Assembly (NCBI RefSeq): GCF_001922575.1
Contig: NZ_MRCI01000001.1
Location: 2,976,001-3,040,000 of the forward strand
Direction: 5' to 3'
Origin: Neptunomonas phycophila
Lineage (GTDB): Bacteria > Pseudomonadota > Gammaproteobacteria > Pseudomonadales > Balneatricaceae
Length of the DNA stretch: 64,000 nucleotides
The position numbers and the translations under genes are program-made. The notes under the pieces are model-generated. The model saw only the letters and a list, made by a program, of their open reading frames with translations, did no database searches and was not told the DNA's origin. This document shows, piece after piece, positions 1 to 9,872 of this stretch. Each line of letters opens with the position of its first letter. The first letter of the stretch is position 1.

Positions 1-1876
1 TAACAAACGCCAAGCCCATGTTTTGACCGGAACCTGCAAAACTAAAGCCCGCTACGGTGAAATACGAGTCAATTTCTGGGACAGAGGCAAAGTATCCCTC
101 CATCTGCTTAATCACTTCCATCGTGCGCTCTTGAGTCGAGCCCGACGGCAACTGCACTAATGTTAAGAACACACCTTGGTCTTCATCCGGCAAAAACGAT
201 GTTGGCAGTTTTTGATACATAAAGACTACACCGCCAATCATTAAGGCATAAATAAACAACAGACGGACAGGGCGCTTCACTACATAGCCAACACTTCTCT
301 CATATTTGCCCGTCATGTTGCTAAACATACGGTTAAACCACCCAAAAAAGCCTTTTCGCTCATGGCTGTGGGTGTTTGCCGGTTTGAGGATCGTGGCACA
401 CAAAGCAGGCGTCAGGATTAATGCCATCAACACCGACAGCGCCATCGCTGAAACAATGGTGATCGAGAACTGGCGATAAATAGCCCCTGTAGACCCACTA
501 AAGAACGCCATTGGTACAAATACAGCTGACAGTACTAACGCGATACCAATCAATGCCCCGGTAATTTCTTCCATTGATTTGCGCGTCGCTTCCAAAGGAG
601 GCAAGCCTTCTTCTTCCATAACACGCTCAACGTTTTCCACAACGACAATCGCATCATCAACCAGCAAACCAATAGCCAACACCAAACCAAACATAGTGAG
701 TGTATTAATACTAAAACCAAAGGCAGCCATGATGCCGAATGTACCCAGCAAAACTACGGGAACAATAATGGTGGGGATAATAGTGGCTCGCAAATTCCCT
801 AAGAAAAGGAACATCACCAAGAACACCAATACAACGGCTTCTATGAGTGTGTGGACTACTTCCGTAATCGAAATACTGACGAAGGGTGTGGTGTCATATG
901 GATAAACAACCTTAACGCTATCTGGGAAAAACTGCTGTAATTCAGCCACTTTTGCACGAACAGCTTCCGCCGTATCCAGAGCGTTAGCTCCTGTGGCAAG
1001 CTGAATAGCCAAACCAGTGGCTGGGTTTCCTTTATAGCGGCTTTCTGCAGAATAACTTTCTGCGCCCAGCTCGATACGAGCCACATCTTTTAATCGAACC
1101 TGAGAGCCATCGGTATTAACAGTCAGTAAGATATTCTCAAACTGACTGATATCCGTAAAACGTGATTGTGCTGTAATCGTGGCATTTAACTGCTGATTAG
1201 GCACTGACGGTAAGCCGCCTAACTGCCCTACGGCCAACTGCGTATTCTGGCTGGTAATGGCATTGGTCACATCAACCGGCGTTAAACCTACCGCCGTCAG
1301 TTTTTCAGGATTCATCCAAATCCGCATAGCGTATTGTGCACCGAAAACCCTGATGCTGCCCACACCATCAACCCTTGAAAGCGGGTCACGCAGTGTGCTG
1401 TACGCATAGTCGGACAAGTCCGTTTTGGTTAGGCTTCCATCATCGGACACAAGCCCTACCACCATTAAAAATGATGAGCTGGATTTTGTAACGGTAATGC
1501 CTTGCTGCTGAACTGTAGTAGGCAAGGACGCTTCAGCCAGTGACAGTTTATTCTGCACCTGTATTTGGGCCGTATCAGGATCAGTACCGGATGCAAAAGT
1601 TAACGTTATGCTTGAGTTACCTGAGTTGTCACTCTGCGATGACATATACAATAAGCCATCAAGGCCTGTCATATTTTGCTCGATAACCTTGGTAACGCTG
1701 TTTTCTACCGTTTCTGCTGACGCCCCCGCATAGGATGCACTCACACTAATGGAAGGAGGCGCTATCGTTGGGTATTGCTCTATCGGTAAGCTAATAATCG
1801 ATAACGTGCCGGCCAACATAACAACGATGGCGATAACCCACGCAAAGACAGGCCTATCTATGAAAAATCTAGCCAT
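1..1876 (-). CDS. RND efflux pump inner-membrane permease, partial
   Basis: This is the N-terminal 625 codons of an AcrB/MexB-type proton-driven drug exporter. The 3' end lies beyond the left edge; the family is usually about 1,030-1,050 residues. Translation from the ATG at 1874-1876 gives [17 protein letters not shown], the classic RND start with the first transmembrane helix. The large periplasmic porter domain follows. The TM4 segment [13 protein letters not shown] carries the paired aspartates of the proton relay. A second periplasmic stretch begins near the cut. The gene starts 14 bp after the stop of the adaptor gene and is surely co-transcribed with it. The export substrate cannot be read from sequence. 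No outer-membrane TolC/OprM partner is seen in the visible part. Confidence 0.95.
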   Translation of the reverse strand, partial: MARFFIDRPVFAWVIAIVVMLAGTLSIISLPIEQYPTIAPPSISVSASYAGASAETVENSVTKVIEQNMTGLDGLLYMSSQSDNSGNSSITLTFASGTDPDTAQIQVQNKLSLAEASLPTTVQQQGITVTKSSSSFLMVVGLVSDDGSLTKTDLSDYAYSTLRDPLSRVDGVGSIRVFGAQYAMRIWMNPEKLTAVGLTPVDVTNAITSQNTQLAVGQLGGLPSVPNQQLNATITAQSRFTDISQFENILLTVNTDGSQVRLKDVARIELGAESYSAESRYKGNPATGLAIQLATGANALDTAEAVRAKVAELQQFFPDSVKVVYPYDTTPFVSISITEVVHTLIEAVVLVFLVMFLFLGNLRATIIPTIIVPVVLLGTFGIMAAFGFSINTLTMFGLVLAIGLLVDDAIVVVENVERVMEEEGLPPLEATRKSMEEITGALIGIALVLSAVFVPMAFFSGSTGAIYRQFSITIVSAMALSVLMALILTPALCATILKPANTHSHERKGFFGWFNRMFSNMTGKYERSVGYVVKRPVRLLFIYALMIGGVVFMYQKLPTSFLPDEDQGVFLTLVQLPSGSTQERTMEVIKQMEGYFASVPEIDSYFTVAGFSFAGSGQNMGLAFV

Positions 1877-1890
1877 TAATTAAATACCCC

Positions 1891-3048
1891 TTAGCCTTGC
1901 GTCTGAGTATTAGAAGAGTCTGCTGCACCGGACTCAACCATTTCGACTTTGTCACCCGCTTTAACTTTTTGCAGGCCGCCAACAATCACCTTATCACCCG
2001 GCTTTAAGCCTGAATTGATAAACCACTGATCACGAATAGCATCACCCACTTCAACTTTTTGAGTGGCGACTACGCCATCGGCATTTACAATCAAAGCGAC
2101 AGTAGAACCGTCTGGCTGACGTGTAATACCTTTTTGCGGAGCAAGAATGGCGTCTTCTATCGTTTGCGTGACGATTGTTGCGCGCACATACATACCTGGT
2201 AATAACATGGCTTGCGAGTTCTCAAACCGTGCGCGCGCATTAACCGTTCCCGTTGTTTCATCCACACTCACTTCTGAAAATTCCAGCTTACCTTGCTCGT
2301 CATAAGCAGCCCCATCTTCTAGCACCAAACTAACGGGCATCTCTTGACCGGCATCACTGCGCTTCATCTTCAGCACGGCGGTAGCTGGGCGTTGCATATC
2401 GACATAAACAGGGGAAATTTGACGAATAGTCGCTAACGCTGTTGACTGAGCCGCCGAAACTAGCGCCCCTTCTGTGACCGCCGAGCGGCCCACAATACCA
2501 GAGATAGGTGCCGTTATTTTTGTGTAGTTCAGATCAATTTGCGCCGTTTTAACGGCTGCTTCTGCTGCTAAAATTTGTGCTTGCGCTTGCTTCCATGCCG
2601 ACACAGCATCCGCCGCTTCTTGCTTACTAACAGCTGATTGCTTAACTAAGCGCGAGTAGCGATCAGCCTGCTCTTTCACGCTTGCCGCATTCGCATTAGC
2701 CACTGCTAGGTCCGCTTTCGCACTGGCTAATGCTGCCTGATAAACCGCAGGGTCAATCTGATACAGAACATCACCTTCGTTGACGGTACTGCCTTCAACA
2801 AACAGACGCTTTTGTATAATCCCGCTAACTTGAGGACGAATCTCCGCGGTACGGTACGCCGTCACTCGGCCCGCTCCGCTCTCTGTAATCTCAACAGACT
2901 CAGTCTTTATAGTTACCACATCCACTTTAGTAGGTGCTTTTGGTGGGGCTTGTTGTGCTTGCTGCTCCTCTTGGCAACCCGCCAAGAACAGGACAGAACA
3001 TATCGTTGCAAAAGCGACACTACGTTTGAGTTGGGTATTTGTAACCAT
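1891..3048 (-). CDS. RND efflux periplasmic adaptor lipoprotein (AcrA/MexA type)
   Basis: 385 residues, normal for the membrane-fusion protein family. The N-terminus has a short basic region and a hydrophobic stretch ending in the lipobox LAGC, so Cys25 should be lipidated. The order is that of AcrA: a beta-barrel/lipoyl start (EIRPQVSGIIQKRLFVEGS), an alpha-hairpin of Ala-rich heptads at about residues 100-170, the second lipoyl half (ITAPISGIVGRSAVTEGALV), then the beta-barrel and membrane-proximal domains. It links the inner-membrane pump encoded downstream to an outer-membrane channel. It is the first gene of the operon. The palindrome at 3136-3159 is its likely operator. Confidence 0.95.
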   Translation of the reverse strand: MVTNTQLKRSVAFATICSVLFLAGCQEEQQAQQAPPKAPTKVDVVTIKTESVEITESGAGRVTAYRTAEIRPQVSGIIQKRLFVEGSTVNEGDVLYQIDPAVYQAALASAKADLAVANANAASVKEQADRYSRLVKQSAVSKQEAADAVSAWKQAQAQILAAEAAVKTAQIDLNYTKITAPISGIVGRSAVTEGALVSAAQSTALATIRQISPVYVDMQRPATAVLKMKRSDAGQEMPVSLVLEDGAAYDEQGKLEFSEVSVDETTGTVNARARFENSQAMLLPGMYVRATIVTQTIEDAILAPQKGITRQPDGSTVALIVNADGVVATQKVEVGDAIRDQWFINSGLKPGDKVIVGGLQKVKAGDKVEMVESGAADSSNTQTQG

Positions 3049-3135
3049 AACAACCTCAGTTTACTGACTCTTAATTAATCTGCATTCGCTGAATGATTTC
3101 TATACAAACCATACGAATATTTAATATCGCAATTT

Positions 3136-3159
3136 TACATACATGTATGTACGTATGTA
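3136..3159. promoter_or_regulatory. AcrR-like 24-bp palindromic operator
   Basis: The arms are TACATACAT (3136-3144) and ACGTATGTA (3151-3159), separated by 6 bp. The arms are mirror images except for one base. Length and arm sequence resemble, from memory, the E. coli AcrR operator in front of acrAB. It lies about 88-111 bp upstream of the adaptor start codon. No TetR-type repressor gene is next to it in this window. Confidence 0.6.
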
Positions 3160-3230
3160 AACATAAATGGAGGTTAGCTTAACCCTTTCCTCTTAATAGA
3201 TAAGTAATGGTTAGGATTAAGCCAAACAGA

Positions 3231-3276
3231 AACCTGATCTTTACCATCATAAACATTAAGAGGTGAAGATCAGGTT
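3231..3276. terminator. Inverted repeat after opgH, possible terminator
   Basis: There is a perfect 11-bp inverted repeat, AACCTGATCTT (3231-3241) and AAGATCAGGTT (3266-3276), with a 24-nt loop. It sits 11 bp past the opgH stop codon. There is no clear T tract on the minus strand, so it may be a weak terminator, an mRNA 3' stabiliser or a protein site. Confidence 0.4.
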
Positions 3277-3286
3277 AAGAAGATTG

Positions 3287-5473
3287 TTATTCTTTGCCCG
3301 CAAGCGAATAAGAACGCTCGCGCTCGGTTATCGCCAAGCGACATGCTTTTTCAAACAAATGCGGGTTATTAAGCATCATTAGTCGTTCTTTCGGTGTCAT
3401 AAAGCCAATAGCTTCCGAAACCGACTCAGCCTCAGCAACTTTCATCGCGGTTAGGGCTTCTACTGAATCTATATCACCACGTGCTCTTGGTGGCTGCTCG
3501 TCAAGCATACGCTTATGAATACTAGCCCAATGTGCAGATGCAACAAAACCTACAAAATCAGGACACTGCTTTGCATCATCGGTATAAACTTTAAGCGTTT
3601 GTTCAAAAGCCGTGAATATTGCAGGCGGCACACCTTCTTCCGGCGTCTTTAATATCCCCCACCGTTTAGCCTTTTCCCCGATAGACCATGAACTGGTTAT
3701 CACGGAAACAGGCACAGCGAGTAACAACCCCGCCACCGCAGGAGCCAACCACGCCAATAATGACATGGAGTTTAACGCGGCAAACGCCGTCAATATCACA
3801 CCCATCACCATGTGCCAACGGTGTCGATAAATCACATCTTTGAGCGGTAAACTACCATCGTCTCGACGTTGCGGGTTCCAACCGGCATCTCGACCTATCA
3901 AGATAGACAGCACCGCGCCACTGTGAATTAACATCATGATGGGAGCGACCAAAGCCGATAAAATAATCTCAACCACAAAGCTGATAAGCACCCGCAAAGT
4001 ACCACCCGCTCGCTTACGCTGCTCGGCATTTACAAGAAAGGCGATAATGCCCAACACCTTAGGCGCAAACAATATCCCCATTGTGAATAAAAACAGCATT
4101 AAAGCGCGGGCGGCATCAATAACCGGCCACGTTGGGAACAGTGAATATTCATCACTAAAATATTCGGGGCGGATATACTGCGCCTGGAGTGCCAACGCCA
4201 TACCGGCCAGTATCAACAACAGCCAAAGGGGCGATGAAAGATACGACATGATACCGGTGGCCAAATGACTACGGCTGACCCAGTGCAAACCAGAACCGCC
4301 GATAACGCGCGCGTGCTGCAAATTGCCCTGACACCAGCGTCGGTCTCTGACGGCTAAATCGATAATGGACGGAGGGCTCTCTTCGTATGAGCCATCTAAG
4401 TCTGACGCGATAACAACACTCCACCCTGCGCGACGAATCAGAGCCGCCTCCACAAAGTCATGACTCAGTATGTGACCACCAAACGGCGGCTTTCCACGCA
4501 AGTGCGGTAAACCAGCAGCACTCATAAAGGCCTCGGTACGAATGATGGCATTATGCCCCCAAAAGTTACCTTCTTTGGCCGTCCACCACGCCAGCCCAGA
4601 ACCCACAACAGGGCCATAGATCCGTGTAGCAAATTGCTGAATACGAGCCATCAGTGTTGTGCCGTTGATCAACTGAGGAATCGTCTGAATAAGCCCGGCG
4701 TCGGGATCTGCTTCCATGCGTCGCGCCAAGGTAATCATGGTTTTTGCTTCCATCAAACTGTCGGCATCCAGCACTAAAAGATGGTCATATGCACCACCCC
4801 AGCGCTTACAGAAGTCAGCAACATTACCCGCCTTTTTAGCTTCATTCTTGACCCTGCGCCGATAGTAAACGTTTACTTCGCTACCTAAACGGTGTCGTAA
4901 AGTTTGCAAAGCAACTTCTTCTGCGATCGCCACTTCGACATCAGTCGTGTCACTGAGTACAAACCAATCAAACGCAGCGCCTTCGCCCTGCGCTTGAATC
5001 GCTTTTGCCATGGTTTCAATAGCCGAAAAAATACGCCCCGGCTGCTCATTGTAGGTTGGCATAAGCACAGCCGTACGCTTAGTCAGCGCGACAGGCTCCT
5101 CATCTAACGGCTTATGCTGAGCGATGACTTTAAAAAAACCAATGATGGAGCCTGCAAATGCGACCGTAATCCAACTAAAGGTAAGCGCAAACAACACCAG
5201 CACAAGGTTTTCTACAAAGATTAGCTCACCCAATGCAAGCACTGAGTACATCTCATAAATGCCCCAACACGAAAGCGCCACCGCCGATCCTAAAACCAAC
5301 AGCCTACGCCATGCAGGAGAATGAACACCTTTTGGATTCACCGGTGTCCGTACACCACGGCGACGAAAATGCTTGAGTGATTGCTCCGGCATGTCAGCCG
5401 GAGAAACAGGCGGCATCCCTGACGCCTCCTGACTCACGTCTATATTCTCATTTAGTGTGTTTATTTCGACCAC
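3287..5473 (-). CDS. opgH: Glucan biosynthesis glucosyltransferase OpgH
   Basis: 728 residues; E. coli OpgH (MdoH) is somewhat longer (847). It is an inner-membrane family-2 glycosyltransferase that polymerises glucose from UDP-glucose for osmoregulated periplasmic glucans. Two N-terminal membrane helices flank residues 60-115. The cytoplasmic catalytic domain shows LSDTTD, the metal-binding DAD motif at residues 236-238 (LVLDADSLM) and RRWCQGN, the (Q/R)xxRW-type motif. Several C-terminal membrane helices follow (about 410-600). The start codon lies within the end of opgG with a 13-bp overlap, so translation is probably coupled. The C-terminal soluble tail is typical of the family. Confidence 0.95.
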   Translation of the reverse strand: MVEINTLNENIDVSQEASGMPPVSPADMPEQSLKHFRRRGVRTPVNPKGVHSPAWRRLLVLGSAVALSCWGIYEMYSVLALGELIFVENLVLVLFALTFSWITVAFAGSIIGFFKVIAQHKPLDEEPVALTKRTAVLMPTYNEQPGRIFSAIETMAKAIQAQGEGAAFDWFVLSDTTDVEVAIAEEVALQTLRHRLGSEVNVYYRRRVKNEAKKAGNVADFCKRWGGAYDHLLVLDADSLMEAKTMITLARRMEADPDAGLIQTIPQLINGTTLMARIQQFATRIYGPVVGSGLAWWTAKEGNFWGHNAIIRTEAFMSAAGLPHLRGKPPFGGHILSHDFVEAALIRRAGWSVVIASDLDGSYEESPPSIIDLAVRDRRWCQGNLQHARVIGGSGLHWVSRSHLATGIMSYLSSPLWLLLILAGMALALQAQYIRPEYFSDEYSLFPTWPVIDAARALMLFLFTMGILFAPKVLGIIAFLVNAEQRKRAGGTLRVLISFVVEIILSALVAPIMMLIHSGAVLSILIGRDAGWNPQRRDDGSLPLKDVIYRHRWHMVMGVILTAFAALNSMSLLAWLAPAVAGLLLAVPVSVITSSWSIGEKAKRWGILKTPEEGVPPAIFTAFEQTLKVYTDDAKQCPDFVGFVASAHWASIHKRMLDEQPPRARGDIDSVEALTAMKVAEAESVSEAIGFMTPKERLMMLNNPHLFEKACRLAITERERSYSLAGKE

Positions 5474-7059
5474 TGATACATCCAGCTCTCAGCTTTTCGG
5501 TTGTCATCAAATTGTAAGTCCATGCGTAACTCAACTAAATCCGCATCTTCAGGATCCAGCTCAAAACTCACACGGTAACCGCCTGTTTTAGGGTTTTCTC
5601 GAACGACGATATTTTTTACCTTGCCGCCTTGGTTTTTGACTTTAGCCGTTGGCTTGTTCAACCCAGAGGTGGTTAAGGCATTAGGGAACTCATAATCAAT
5701 CACAAATAAGCGTTCCGGCGTTGGGCCACTGATATCAGCACGGCCATTACGCGTAGCCGTTACGATACCTTCCGAAGGCGCAGGTGTTGGCCACTCACCC
5801 CAAACAAGGCGGTACGCAAAGCTGTATTCAGTTTTTGCAGGGATGACATCAGCAGGAGACCAATACGCCACAATGTTGTCATGGATTTCGGAGTCGCTTG
5901 GGATTTCGATTAACTTGACCATCCCTTTACCCCAGTTGCCCACCGGTTCAACCCATAGACTAGGGCGCTTTTCGTAATGCGCTTCTAAATCTTGGTAATG
6001 ATCAAAGTTACGATCACGCTGCATTAAACCAAAACCTAACGGCCCATTATCCAAAAACGAACTGATATTAAGCTTGTCGTGGTTCAACAAAGGACGCCAC
6101 AAGTGCTCACCTCGTCCGTTTAACATCAACAAGCCATCCGAATCATGCACGCGAGGGCGGAAATCATCGACTTGGTCGCGATCATAAGAGGAGAACATAA
6201 ACATACTTGTCCCAGCGGCCAAACCCACTTTAGTCAGGTCAACACGAGGGAAAAGTGTGGCTTCCACATCCATAACTGTGTTTGTTCCCGGACGAATCGT
6301 GAAACGATAAGCACCGGTTGTACTCGGGCTGTCCAGCAGCGCATATACGACGATAGAACGGCTATCCGCTACCGGTTTTTCTATCCAAAAAGCACGAAAC
6401 ACAGGGAACTCTTCACCTTCAGGATCCGCGGTTTTCAACGCTAAGCCACGTGAAGATAAACCATACGATTGGTTTTTACCCAATGAACGCAAATAGCTGG
6501 CGCCTTGAAAAACGGCAAGCTCGTCGAAGTAATCATCACGGTTGATAGGAGAATGAATCCTAAAGCCCGCAAAGCCGATATCTTCTTTTGGCAATGGCCC
6601 CTTCATCACTTCACCGGTTTTAAACATCGACGATGAGTAACTCAAATGCTTAGCCTGGCCATCTTCAATCACAGCAATTTCTACTGGGTCTTTGTAGTAA
6701 AAGCCGCGATGAAACATTTGCAATTGAAAAGGCACATTTTCATTCGTCCACAACGCCGATGAAGGGTTGAAGCGAATATCACGGTACTGATCATAATTAA
6801 GATCTGCCAACGATTCTGGCAACTTAGCTTCAGGCGCTTTGTAGGGCTTTTTTGCAAGCTGGCGAGCGATATCAGTCACCGTATCACGATTAAATTTGCC
6901 AGAAACCGCAAATTGAGTCGCCGCCACATTGGTTGTTGCGGCTTTTTTCGCGGCATCAGCTGCTAATGTCTGAACGGGAAGCGTGGCGGCACAGCATAAC
7001 GTTGCACCAATTAACGCACGGGAAAAGACACTTGAGGACTGTTTCTTGTCATTGAACAT
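5461..7059 (-). CDS. opgG: Periplasmic glucan biosynthesis protein OpgG
   Basis: 532 residues, close to the family norm. A signal peptide is clear (hydrophobic stretch ALIGATLCCAATLPVQTLAA, cleavage near residue 34). The mature protein starts the OpgG/MdoG fold, with family-type segments such as DLNYDQYRDIRF and GPLGFGLMQRDRNFDHYQD. The latter belongs to the region now linked to glucan-cleaving or transglycosylase activity in this family. It acts in the periplasm on nascent beta-glucan delivered by OpgH. It is the first gene of the opgGH pair. A possible promoter lies at 7161-7188. Confidence 0.95.
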   Translation of the reverse strand: MFNDKKQSSSVFSRALIGATLCCAATLPVQTLAADAAKKAATTNVAATQFAVSGKFNRDTVTDIARQLAKKPYKAPEAKLPESLADLNYDQYRDIRFNPSSALWTNENVPFQLQMFHRGFYYKDPVEIAVIEDGQAKHLSYSSSMFKTGEVMKGPLPKEDIGFAGFRIHSPINRDDYFDELAVFQGASYLRSLGKNQSYGLSSRGLALKTADPEGEEFPVFRAFWIEKPVADSRSIVVYALLDSPSTTGAYRFTIRPGTNTVMDVEATLFPRVDLTKVGLAAGTSMFMFSSYDRDQVDDFRPRVHDSDGLLMLNGRGEHLWRPLLNHDKLNISSFLDNGPLGFGLMQRDRNFDHYQDLEAHYEKRPSLWVEPVGNWGKGMVKLIEIPSDSEIHDNIVAYWSPADVIPAKTEYSFAYRLVWGEWPTPAPSEGIVTATRNGRADISGPTPERLFVIDYEFPNALTTSGLNKPTAKVKNQGGKVKNIVVRENPKTGGYRVSFELDPEDADLVELRMDLQFDDNRKAESWMYQWSK

Positions 7060-7160
7060 ATAAATTCATTCACTCTGTTAATAGCATGTTCGCTTTGTTG
7101 GCACTCTTTTCACTGCTGTTGCATTCGCACTGCAGCTGGTGCCTATTTTCAAAGCGTGAA

Positions 7161-7188
7161 AATTTACAATTTTCTCTCGTAATATCAA
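7161..7188 (-). promoter_or_regulatory. Possible sigma-70 promoter of opgGH
   Basis: Read on the minus strand, TTGATA (7183-7188) and TAAATT (7161-7166) are separated by 16 bp. This lies about 100 bp upstream of the opgG start, in the gap after the acyltransferase gene. It rests on hexamer matching only. Confidence 0.35.
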
Positions 7189-7247
7189 TTAATAAATCCG
7201 CCTCAAGCCTGCACGCTTTGGTTAGGCGTTCAAAATACGGGTATTCA

Positions 7248-8300
7248 TCACGCTCCTATTAGCCAACGGCTCTTGCCCGGCCACGCCGCTCGAATCATAC
7301 GAGTGGCGTAGATACTGCCGTAAAACATAATCAAGAACATAACGGCCGTCATACCCATGCTGATAAAAGCACCTCCGGAAATTTTCTTAAGGCCTATCAA
7401 CGGAGACACAACATTAATAAGTAACGTAAATAAGGGATGTATAAAAAAGATCGCAAAGCTTATGTTACCAATTTCTTTCAGTTGATGTAGTTCAGTTTTG
7501 GCTCGCGCCCAGTACTGACAAATAGCCAACAAAATAAAACACAGACCGAGCTTCTGGATAAATTGTAAATCGACACCCCTAAATTCAAAAAAGTCTTTAT
7601 GCGAATTACCCACCCAGACCCAAATGTAAGTCTGCCCTATCAGGGCGAAAATAACGGACATTATAGAGACCACTAAAATGCCCTTTTGGTGCCGCAAAAA
7701 CCAAGGCTGATATTGGGAATACAACATACCCAGCAAGTAATACGGCACATAGTAGACAATCGAGTGCATTACATTCGCATTCCCGTGAGGCCGGTGTACA
7801 AACATCGCCAGCACACTCAGCATAGCCAATAAAAAAAGTTGCCGCCCAATTGGGAGCTTTAAGTAAGCTAAAAAAATGGGGGTTAGCAGAAAAACCACCA
7901 TGATAAACGGGATATACCAATGCGGATAAAGCACATAAAAATTTTTAATGGTATGAAATACGTTCATACCGACCTTAGCCGCTGGAAAATGATCCCTAAA
8001 TACCCAAATCGAAACCAACGCCAATAAGCCAACAAGTGACACGACTAAAAAAGGCACATAGACGTTCTTAAATTTGGTCAGCATAAAACGACGGTATTCA
8101 AAACGCTGCGCAAATATCGCGTGTAGGAAAAACCCAGAAATAAAAACAAAAACGGCAGTACCGCCTCGTAAGAGGTTCTCGAGCAGCAAAGGAAAGCCTT
8201 TTCCTGAGTTATAAACCGAGTGCCCTAAAACAATCAAAATAATGGCAACCGCACGCATATAGTCAAACTCGAGTAAACGTGTTTTCAACGTGGCATCCAA
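7248..8300 (-). CDS. Membrane acyltransferase, family 3 (OafA/OpgC type)
   Basis: 350 residues, about ten predicted membrane helices. The N-terminal segment FDYMRAVAIILIVLGHSV has the R/K-A-x-A-I-x-x-V-x-x-H pattern of acyltransferase-3 proteins, with the conserved His in helix 1. Members transfer acetyl or succinyl groups to sugars on the periplasmic face. OpgC, which succinylates periplasmic glucans in E. coli, belongs to the same superfamily. Its position just upstream of opgGH on the same strand suggests a glucan substituent, but sequence alone does not separate this from O-antigen or other glycan acylation. The gap to opgG is 188 bp, so it may be a separate transcript. Confidence 0.8.
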   Translation of the reverse strand: MDATLKTRLLEFDYMRAVAIILIVLGHSVYNSGKGFPLLLENLLRGGTAVFVFISGFFLHAIFAQRFEYRRFMLTKFKNVYVPFLVVSLVGLLALVSIWVFRDHFPAAKVGMNVFHTIKNFYVLYPHWYIPFIMVVFLLTPIFLAYLKLPIGRQLFLLAMLSVLAMFVHRPHGNANVMHSIVYYVPYYLLGMLYSQYQPWFLRHQKGILVVSIMSVIFALIGQTYIWVWVGNSHKDFFEFRGVDLQFIQKLGLCFILLAICQYWARAKTELHQLKEIGNISFAIFFIHPLFTLLINVVSPLIGLKKISGGAFISMGMTAVMFLIMFYGSIYATRMIRAAWPGKSRWLIGA

Positions 8301-8679
8301 TCATCAACATGTTAAATGAAACAGCACAACAGCATGCTAGTAGGTTTCGTAGTGCATACGGGAAACAGACATACCGGCTGTAAAAAAGCAGCCGTATTAT
8401 GAGGCTATAAAAATATAGGTGCTACAATAATTTACAGGATAATTGAGCGTTTTTTGATCGCATCCCTGCTCCATTAAAATCAGCATCTATCCTTTGCCTA
8501 CGTCTGGCCGCATTAACCTATACCATTGTTACGTGGACATACAGACAATGAATCAATCAAAGGGTTCAGATAGATAAAATCAAAAGCACGAGTGGATAAG
8601 GGATAAAGAAAAACGGGGGCGACGTCCTGAAAGAAAACACCCCACCCGTTTTACAAAGGTTTTTTAAATCAGAAGCTAA
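8301..8679. other. Intergenic stretch without a gene
   Basis: 379 bp between the acyltransferase start and the glutathione transferase stop. I see no coding signal on either strand. The right end holds the terminator at 8609-8652. The left end must hold the acyltransferase promoter, which I could not place. Confidence 0.6.
8609..8652 (-). terminator. Intrinsic terminator of the VOC-GST operon
   Basis: On the minus strand a G-rich arm (ACGGGTGGGG) pairs with a C-rich arm (CCCCCGT) followed by a T run. The outer arms AAAACGGG (8610-8617) and CCCGTTTT (8645-8652) are perfect complements. It lies 28 bp after the GST stop codon. Confidence 0.6.
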
Positions 8680-9273
8680 TTAAAGGCCCGGCATGGATAT
8701 GTAGTTATCCAGCCCTTTAATTCGATTAAACCACTGATCGAGTGCTTGGTAGGGAGATAAATCCACGCCACCTTCGTGACACAGCGCTACATAAGGAAAT
8801 ACAGCCATATCTGCAATCGTCGGTCGGCCCAGCGCTAACCAATCGTGTGAGCTTAAATGGCTTTCCAACAAGCCTAAAATACGATCGGTCAGCCTCATCG
8901 CTTGTGGCTTATCTATTTCATAACCAAACTTATCCACAAGGCGCACGGCATTAGGTCCGTGCTGCACCTCGTTGGACGCTACCGACAGCCATTGCATGAC
9001 TTCACCTTGCTGCGCGGCGCCCTCCGGCCACCATGCTTGCCCTGCATAGCGGCGAGCTAAGTAAACCAAGATAGCTTGCGAGTCACGCAGTATTACCTTG
9101 CCATCCACCAAGACAGGAAGCTCCCCCCATGGATTTAAGCCGATGACAGGTTCACGTTTGTGTGCACCATCAAGAAAGTCCACAGGTACTATCTCCAAAT
9201 CGATCTTCGCCAACGCAGCAAATAATCGAACTTTGTAGCAGTTACCTGAGAGTTCTAAGTCGTAGAGTTTCAT
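8680..9273 (-). CDS. Glutathione S-transferase family protein
   Basis: 197 residues, the normal GST size. The N-terminal thioredoxin-like domain has MKLYDLELSGNCYKVRL (the catalytic Ser/Cys region near residues 9-12), NPWGELPVLVDG (the cis-Pro before the glutathione-binding beta strand) and LRDSQAILVYLARRY (the Asp-Ser gamma-glutamyl contact). The C-terminal helical domain carries the N-capping motif TIADMAVFPYVA. The likely role is glutathione conjugation or reduction of a small electrophile. It lies 39 bp behind a VOC (glyoxalase-fold) gene on the same strand, and the pair is divergent from a LysR regulator. This suggests a small inducible detoxification operon. Confidence 0.9.
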   Translation of the reverse strand: MKLYDLELSGNCYKVRLFAALAKIDLEIVPVDFLDGAHKREPVIGLNPWGELPVLVDGKVILRDSQAILVYLARRYAGQAWWPEGAAQQGEVMQWLSVASNEVQHGPNAVRLVDKFGYEIDKPQAMRLTDRILGLLESHLSSHDWLALGRPTIADMAVFPYVALCHEGGVDLSPYQALDQWFNRIKGLDNYISMPGL

Positions 9274-9312
9274 GCGAGTTGTCCTTATTATGGGTGATGA
9301 AAAACTAACCAG

Positions 9313-9747
9313 CTATTGCGTTAGCTGATTAAACTCGAGCACATTGCCATCAGGATCACGGATAAATAACGCGACACGGCGCGGGCCAATGGGATGGATA
9401 TCTTCCGTAATTGTTATCCCCTCCTCAACAAGCCACGCCCGCATCGCATACAGATCATCAACCACAAAGGCGGGATGAGTGATACCTGGGCGCTTTAGGG
9501 GCTCGTCTAACAAGACGTTAGACGCCTGCGGCTGACGAGCACCATTAAAGATCAAGTTGATCCGTACCTCGTACAATCCGTGATTAGCCACCATTTCGTT
9601 GGCTTCATACGCGGCAAAGTAGTGTGTCTCGATAAAACCCAACCGCTGATAAAAGGCCATTGACTGTTGGCGATCGCTAACACGAATCCCCACATGATCA
9701 AATGACTGTATGACGGCGGGCATTAAAGACACATTATCGCTTTGCAT
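9313..9747 (-). CDS. VOC (glyoxalase-fold) family protein
   Basis: 144 residues with the paired beta-alpha-beta-beta-beta modules of the vicinal oxygen chelate superfamily. His19 in FDHVGIRVSD and a C-terminal Glu in DPDGNVLEFNQL are the expected metal ligands; HPAFVVDDL supplies the second-module His. It may be a glyoxalase-I-like lyase or a thiol-dependent detoxifying enzyme. The following GST gene supports glutathione chemistry, but the substrate is unknown. It is the first gene of the pair and transcribed away from the LysR gene across a 125-bp intergenic region. Confidence 0.85.
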   Translation of the reverse strand: MQSDNVSLMPAVIQSFDHVGIRVSDRQQSMAFYQRLGFIETHYFAAYEANEMVANHGLYEVRINLIFNGARQPQASNVLLDEPLKRPGITHPAFVVDDLYAMRAWLVEEGITITEDIHPIGPRRVALFIRDPDGNVLEFNQLTQ

Positions 9748-9872
9748 GGAGCACTCCTGATCTAAAGAGCCTCTAGTGTCTTTTGTTAGCCAATTGCAAT
9801 AAATGGCTTAATGCTGATAACTTCTTTTCATAAAATGCACAAATCAGCCAACTGACACGATAAGGAACGATA

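Noticed and set aside
856-1086. Open frame of 76 codons on the minus strand
   Set aside because: It lies out of frame inside the RND pump gene, whose own frame is intact and carries the family motifs.
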